Of a DNA stretch of 64,000 nt, positions 59,950-64,000 are shown piece after piece. A model generated the notes under the pieces. It was not told the origin of the DNA, did no database searches, and was given only the letters and a program-made list of their open reading frames with translations. The stretch spans positions 372,001 through 436,000 of the forward strand of contig NZ_BMHM01000003.1 of the NCBI RefSeq assembly GCF_014640815.1, in the 5' to 3' direction. Made by a program: the position numbers and the translations under genes. This DNA is from Vreelandella lutescens. Its GTDB lineage: Bacteria > Pseudomonadota > Gammaproteobacteria > Pseudomonadales > Halomonadaceae. Every line of letters starts with the position of its first letter. Position 1 is the stretch's first letter.

Positions 59950-60060
59950 CGACGTATTCAAAACAATGCTGATGTGTATCACTTGGTCGTCAGCGTATTC
60001 GCGACTCGCGCATTCGCCATGTATATGTCTGGCATGAGATAGGAGCCTTCGCAGCAAGCT

Positions 60061-60918
60061 ATGAAAACACCCAAACGATTACAGCCCTTGGTCGATGACG
60101 GCCTGATCGATGAGGTGCTGATGCAGTTGATGAGCGGCAAGGAAGCGCAGGTGTATGTGGTGCGCTGCGGCGGCGACACGCGCTGTGCCAAAGTATTCAA
60201 GGAAGCCAAGCAGCGCAGCTTTAAGCAGGCGGTGCAATACCAAGAAGGGCGTAAAGAGCGCAATAGCCGCCGAGCCAGGGCCATGGCCAAGAAGACCCGC
60301 TACGGCCAGAAAGAGCAGGAGCAGGCGTGGCTCACCGCCGAGGTCGATGCGCTGTATCGCTTAGCCGCTGCCGATGTACGTGTGCCAAAGCCCTACGGCT
60401 TTGTGGATGGCGTGCTGCTGATGGAGATGATCACCGATGCCGAAGGCGACGTGGCACCGCGCTTGGATGATGTCACCCTGACCGAAGAGCAGGCCCTGCG
60501 CTATCACGCTAAAGTGATCCAAGACGTGGTGAAAATGCTCTGTGCAGGTCTGATTCATGGCGATTTATCTGAGTTCAACGTGCTTGTCGATGCCGATGGC
60601 CCGGTCATTATTGATTTGCCTCAAGCGGTAGATGCGGCCGGTAATAACAGTGCCGCCGCGATGCTGGAGCGCGATGTCGATAACATGCGGGCTTATTTTG
60701 GCCGCTTTGCGCCAGCGCTACTCGACACCCATTACGCCAAGGAGATGTGGGCGCTCTATGAAGCGGGTGAGCTGCATCCCGATAGCAAACTCACCGGCCA
60801 CTTCGAGTTTGACAGCCACATTGCCAACGTGGATGAACTGATGGAAGTCATCGACGACGCCAAAGAAGAAGAGGCCGAGCGCCAAGCGCGCATGCGCGAT
60901 GACGACGACGAGGATTAA
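60061..60918 (+). CDS. RIO-type serine protein kinase
   Basis: A 285-residue RIO kinase of the bacterial type. An ATP-site lysine is in CAKVFKEA near residue 45, the catalytic loop is HGDLSEFN at 166-173, and the metal-binding IDLPQAVD follows. The tail is highly acidic (EEEAERQ and a run of aspartates). RIO kinases phosphorylate or hydrolyse ATP in ribosome and stress functions; bacterial substrates are mostly unknown. The nearest good ribosome site, AGGAG, is about 15 bp from the ATG. It stands after dbpA. Confidence 0.9.
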   Translation: MKTPKRLQPLVDDGLIDEVLMQLMSGKEAQVYVVRCGGDTRCAKVFKEAKQRSFKQAVQYQEGRKERNSRRARAMAKKTRYGQKEQEQAWLTAEVDALYRLAAADVRVPKPYGFVDGVLLMEMITDAEGDVAPRLDDVTLTEEQALRYHAKVIQDVVKMLCAGLIHGDLSEFNVLVDADGPVIIDLPQAVDAAGNNSAAAMLERDVDNMRAYFGRFAPALLDTHYAKEMWALYEAGELHPDSKLTGHFEFDSHIANVDELMEVIDDAKEEEAERQARMRDDDDED

Positions 60919-61102
60919 GCAAAAACAGTGGTAAACTGACGGCAACGCTTAGCAGAGTAAGTACTTTCTCTTGGGTGCTTTTCATTAGGGTCTGATGATT
61001 TCGTATCGATGATTAAGTACGGGCGATGACATCGCTCTTTCCAAGAGAGGGGGCGTCACTTTGCGACAGCGCCTTGTCAGCCGTTAACCATTGGAGGAGC
61101 GC

Positions 61103-62146
61103 GTGAAGGGCATCCAGTTCAGTGCAGGGAGTGCAAGGGCGCTGGCGATTTCGCTAAGCGTGGGTGCGTTGGGTGGCACGCTGTTTCACCTCTTTAACTT
61201 GCCACTCGCCTGGATGTTGGGGCCGTTAGTGGCCAACCTGCTGGCCTCGGCAAAAGGGGTGAAAGTGGCGGTGCCTGAGCCGCTGCGTAACGTTTTTCTT
61301 GCCGTCATGGGGTTGGTGTTGGGCAGCCAAGTCACACCTGAGCTCGCTCATCGGGTATTGGACTGGCCGCTTTCCGCCGCGCTGCTGTTAGCCGGTGTCG
61401 CTGCTTCCACCGCCGTCGCCTCTGCCTGGTACCGTCGCTGTGGTTTTGACCCTGTGAGCGCTTGGTTTGGTGCCTCCCCAGGGGCGATGACCGCCATGAT
61501 CATGCTAGGGGATAAATGCGGCGGCGACCCGCAACGTATCGCGATAGCCCAATCGCTGCGTATTATTCTCGTTATTCTATTTCTACCGCCACTGTTCTGG
61601 GCGTTTGAAGGAGGAGAGGGTCAGCTTGGCCCTGCCTCATCAGTACTGGAACATGGGTGGATGCTGCTCACGATACCCTTGCTGTTACCGCTAGGGCGTT
61701 GGCTGAAAATCCCAAGTTCCGCGCTGTTAGCACCGTTACTGATGGCGGCGCTGCTGTCAGGGCTCGATATTGCCAGCCTCGCCCTGCCAAGCTGGGGCAT
61801 GAATCTGATGCTATGGGTGCTGGGCAGCGCGATTGGTTCACGCTTTCAAGGCATGACCCGGAGGCTACTGGGCCGCTACTTATGGCAGTCAGGTGTTGCA
61901 ACGCTGCTGGCCCTCATTGTACTGGCTGTTTTTGCCGAACTGATCCACCAAACGGTGGGAGTAGGGCGGGATGTTGCCTTGCTCGCCCTAGCGCCTGGCG
62001 GTATTGGTGAAATGGCCATTCTGGCGGTTGCGCTGGATATTGATCCGGTGTTTGTCGCCTTTCACCACCTGCTACGCATGATCACATTAATGATCGTGGC
62101 TCCCTTTTGGGCTCGCTGGTTGCTACACCGAAGCGCTCGCTCCTGA
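61103..62146 (+). CDS. AbrB-family membrane protein (putative transporter)
   Basis: A 347-residue membrane protein with two similar halves of about five helices each. Family marks are LPLAWMLGPLVANLL with GASPGAMTAMIMLG in the first half and LALAPGGIGEMAILAVALDI in the second. The GTG at 61103 is chosen for GGAGGAG 5 bp upstream; a TTG four codons earlier is possible. The name comes from AbrB of E. coli, reported as a regulator of aidB, but members are probably transporters. It precedes an ABC exporter gene by 52 bp and may be co-transcribed. Confidence 0.83.
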   Translation: MKGIQFSAGSARALAISLSVGALGGTLFHLFNLPLAWMLGPLVANLLASAKGVKVAVPEPLRNVFLAVMGLVLGSQVTPELAHRVLDWPLSAALLLAGVAASTAVASAWYRRCGFDPVSAWFGASPGAMTAMIMLGDKCGGDPQRIAIAQSLRIILVILFLPPLFWAFEGGEGQLGPASSVLEHGWMLLTIPLLLPLGRWLKIPSSALLAPLLMAALLSGLDIASLALPSWGMNLMLWVLGSAIGSRFQGMTRRLLGRYLWQSGVATLLALIVLAVFAELIHQTVGVGRDVALLALAPGGIGEMAILAVALDIDPVFVAFHHLLRMITLMIVAPFWARWLLHRSARS

Positions 62147-62198
62147 TATCCCATTAATCCCTGCTCTTTTCTGTTTTCGCGTTATGTAAGGACTCTCC

Positions 62199-64000
62199 AT
62201 GCTGTCACGCTTGCTTACGCCGCTGTTCCGTTTCTTTGAGGAGCGCGTTAACCCCTACCCCGAAGGAAGTGTCACGACTCCACCGAAGGGGCTGTTGCCG
62301 TTTATCTGGCACTTTTCGCGCCCGGTGTGGCCGTGGCTGCTGCTGATGTCACTGATCACGGCGGTGGTGTCCGCCGCAGAGGTGGTGTTCTTTAGTTACA
62401 TGGGGGATTTGGTGGACTGGCTGGGCGGCGTTGAGCGCGCCGATTTCTGGGCTAACCATGGCCTGTGGCTGGCGGGCCTTGGTTTGTTAGTAGTGATCGG
62501 GCTGCCGCTACTGGTGCTGGTGCAGTCGCTGGTCACTCACCAGAGTATTTTTGGCAACTACCCGATGATTGGCCGCTGGCTCTCGCATCGCCATATGCTG
62601 AGCCAGAGCCTGGCGTTCTATCAGGATGAATTTGCTGGGCGGGTATCGCAAAAAGTGATGCAAACCGCGCTGGCCATACGGGAAACCGTGACCAAAGTGA
62701 TGGACCTGATGGTGTATGCCATCGTCTACTTTACCGGGGCTGCGATCCTGCTGGGGCGGGCCGACCCTTTGCTGCTGTTGCCGCTGGGGCTATGGCTGAT
62801 CGGCTATTTGGGCATCATGCGCTTTTTCGTACCTCGCCTGCGGGATGTCTCCATGGCCCAGGCGGATGCCCGCGCGCAAATGACCGGCCGCGTGGTGGAT
62901 AGCTACAGCAATATCCAAACCATTAAGCTATTTGCCGATACTCAGCGCGAAGAGCGCTACGCCAAAGATGCCATGGAAGGCTTTATGGTCACCGTGCATC
63001 GCCAAATGCGCTTGGTCACGGTGATGAGCGTCTGCCTGACGTTTCTCAACACGCTGCTGCTGGTCGGCACGGCAGGCATGGCCATTGCGGCATGGTACAT
63101 GGAGGCGATCTCTCTAGGCGTGCTGGCCATCGCCATTGCCCTGGTGATGCGGATCCGCTTTATGTCCGACTGGATTTTATGGGAAGTCGCGGGGCTGTTT
63201 GAAAATATTGGCACCGTGCAAGATGGCATGAATACCATCGCCCAAGCGCCCATGGTGAAGGACATACCCAATGCCAAAGCGTTGGTGGTGCCAAAGGGAG
63301 AAATCGTTTTCGACGCCCTGCGTTTTCAGTATGCCCAAGCCAAAGGGGAGAGCAAAAACGTGTTTGATGGGTTGAACCTAACCATCAAGCCCGGTGAGAA
63401 GATCGGCCTTATTGGTCGCTCTGGGGCGGGCAAATCCACCCTGGCGAATCTGCTGTTACGCTTTTATGACCTGCAGGGCGGGCGCATTCTGATTGATGGC
63501 CAAAACATTGCCGAGGTGACGCAGACCTCTTTGCGCCATCAGATTGGGATGGTGACCCAAGATACCTCGCTGCTGCACCGCTCGCTGCGGGACAACATTC
63601 GCTACGGCAGCCCTCACGCCAGCGACGAAGATGTTTGGCAGGCCGTGCGCCGCGCCCATGCGGATACCTTTATCAACGACCTTGTCGACCCCAAAGGGCG
63701 GCGCGGTTTAGATGCGCATGTGGGCGAGCGGGGCGTCAAACTCTCTGGCGGTCAGCGCCAGCGCATTGCCATTGCCCGTGTACTGCTTAAAGATGCGCCG
63801 ATTTTGGTGCTGGATGAGGCGACCTCAGCGCTAGACTCTGAAGTAGAGGCGGCGATTCAAGAGCAACTGGACGCGTTGATGGAGGGTAAAACGGTGATTG
63901 CCATCGCACACCGGCTCTCTACCATTGCCATGCTGGACCGTTTGATTGTGGTGGATGAAGGGCGCATGGTGGAGAGCGGCACCCATCAGGAATTGCTGGC
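62199..64000 (+). CDS. ABC transporter, fused permease-ATPase exporter (partial at right edge)
   Basis: The first 600 residues of an ABC exporter half-transporter; the stop lies beyond the window. Six membrane helices occupy about 35-320. The ATPase domain follows, with Walker A GRSGAGKST near residue 407, signature LSGGQRQRIAIA near 513, Walker B LVLDEATSALD near 533 and the switch histidine in AHRLST. An AAGGA site precedes the ATG. It is of the MsbA/multidrug or lipid-linked type; the substrate is not resolved. Confidence 0.9.
   Translation, partial: MLSRLLTPLFRFFEERVNPYPEGSVTTPPKGLLPFIWHFSRPVWPWLLLMSLITAVVSAAEVVFFSYMGDLVDWLGGVERADFWANHGLWLAGLGLLVVIGLPLLVLVQSLVTHQSIFGNYPMIGRWLSHRHMLSQSLAFYQDEFAGRVSQKVMQTALAIRETVTKVMDLMVYAIVYFTGAAILLGRADPLLLLPLGLWLIGYLGIMRFFVPRLRDVSMAQADARAQMTGRVVDSYSNIQTIKLFADTQREERYAKDAMEGFMVTVHRQMRLVTVMSVCLTFLNTLLLVGTAGMAIAAWYMEAISLGVLAIAIALVMRIRFMSDWILWEVAGLFENIGTVQDGMNTIAQAPMVKDIPNAKALVVPKGEIVFDALRFQYAQAKGESKNVFDGLNLTIKPGEKIGLIGRSGAGKSTLANLLLRFYDLQGGRILIDGQNIAEVTQTSLRHQIGMVTQDTSLLHRSLRDNIRYGSPHASDEDVWQAVRRAHADTFINDLVDPKGRRGLDAHVGERGVKLSGGQRQRIAIARVLLKDAPILVLDEATSALDSEVEAAIQEQLDALMEGKTVIAIAHRLSTIAMLDRLIVVDEGRMVESGTHQELL

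Overview
The window reads like the chromosome of a moderately halophilic gammaproteobacterium of the Halomonas/Vreelandella type. This is inferred from gene content, GC-rich coding sequence and protein style; no rRNA or tRNA gene was seen. About 47 protein-coding genes are supported, and two of them run off the window ends.

1-15.8 kb: an iron-acquisition locus. A TonB-dependent receptor is followed by five genes in the order NIS synthetase, PLP decarboxylase, NIS synthetase, HpcH/HpaI aldolase, NIS synthetase. This matches acsD-E-C-B-A of achromobactin loci and resembles staphyloferrin B loci. A convergent operon encodes a 14-TM MFS exporter, a periplasmic binding protein, two FecCD permeases and an RraA-like protein. 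The transporter ATPase lies apart at the left edge. Fur-box-like sites precede the receptor, the ATPase and (weakly) the exporter. No AcsF-type diaminobutyrate aminotransferase is visible.

15.9-20.2 kb: an XRE/cupin regulator with azlC and azlD, the Na+/serine-threonine symporter SstT, and three small uncharacterised genes. A 46-bp near-perfect palindrome lies just upstream of the regulator.

20.3-29.7 kb: a giant cyclic beta-1,2-glucan synthase (NdvB type) and a CDP-alcohol phosphatidyltransferase.

29.9-43.9 kb: a DASS symporter, the sbcDC nuclease pair, a DUF533/TerB protein, pgpA, a succinate-semialdehyde-type dehydrogenase, periplasmic msrA, a LysR regulator divergent from an mmsA-GMC dehydrogenase pair (probably 3-hydroxypropionate catabolism), and a cold-shock protein.

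43.9-53.7 kb: a 574-bp microsatellite made of 82 copies of a heptanucleotide, an SLC13 permease with RCK_C domains, a carboxylesterase, and a tight operon of complex I-like membrane subunits. The operon holds an MbhD-NuoK/MrpC-like fusion and three antiporter-like subunits, the last lacking the TM5 glutamate, followed by a YihY/BrkB protein.

53.7-64 kb: housekeeping and accessory genes: PIN-PhoH ATPase, orphan LysR, an atypical CDF transporter, a small lipoprotein, a DUF3008 protein, YbaK, DbpA, a RIO-type kinase, an AbrB-family membrane protein and the start of an ABC exporter.
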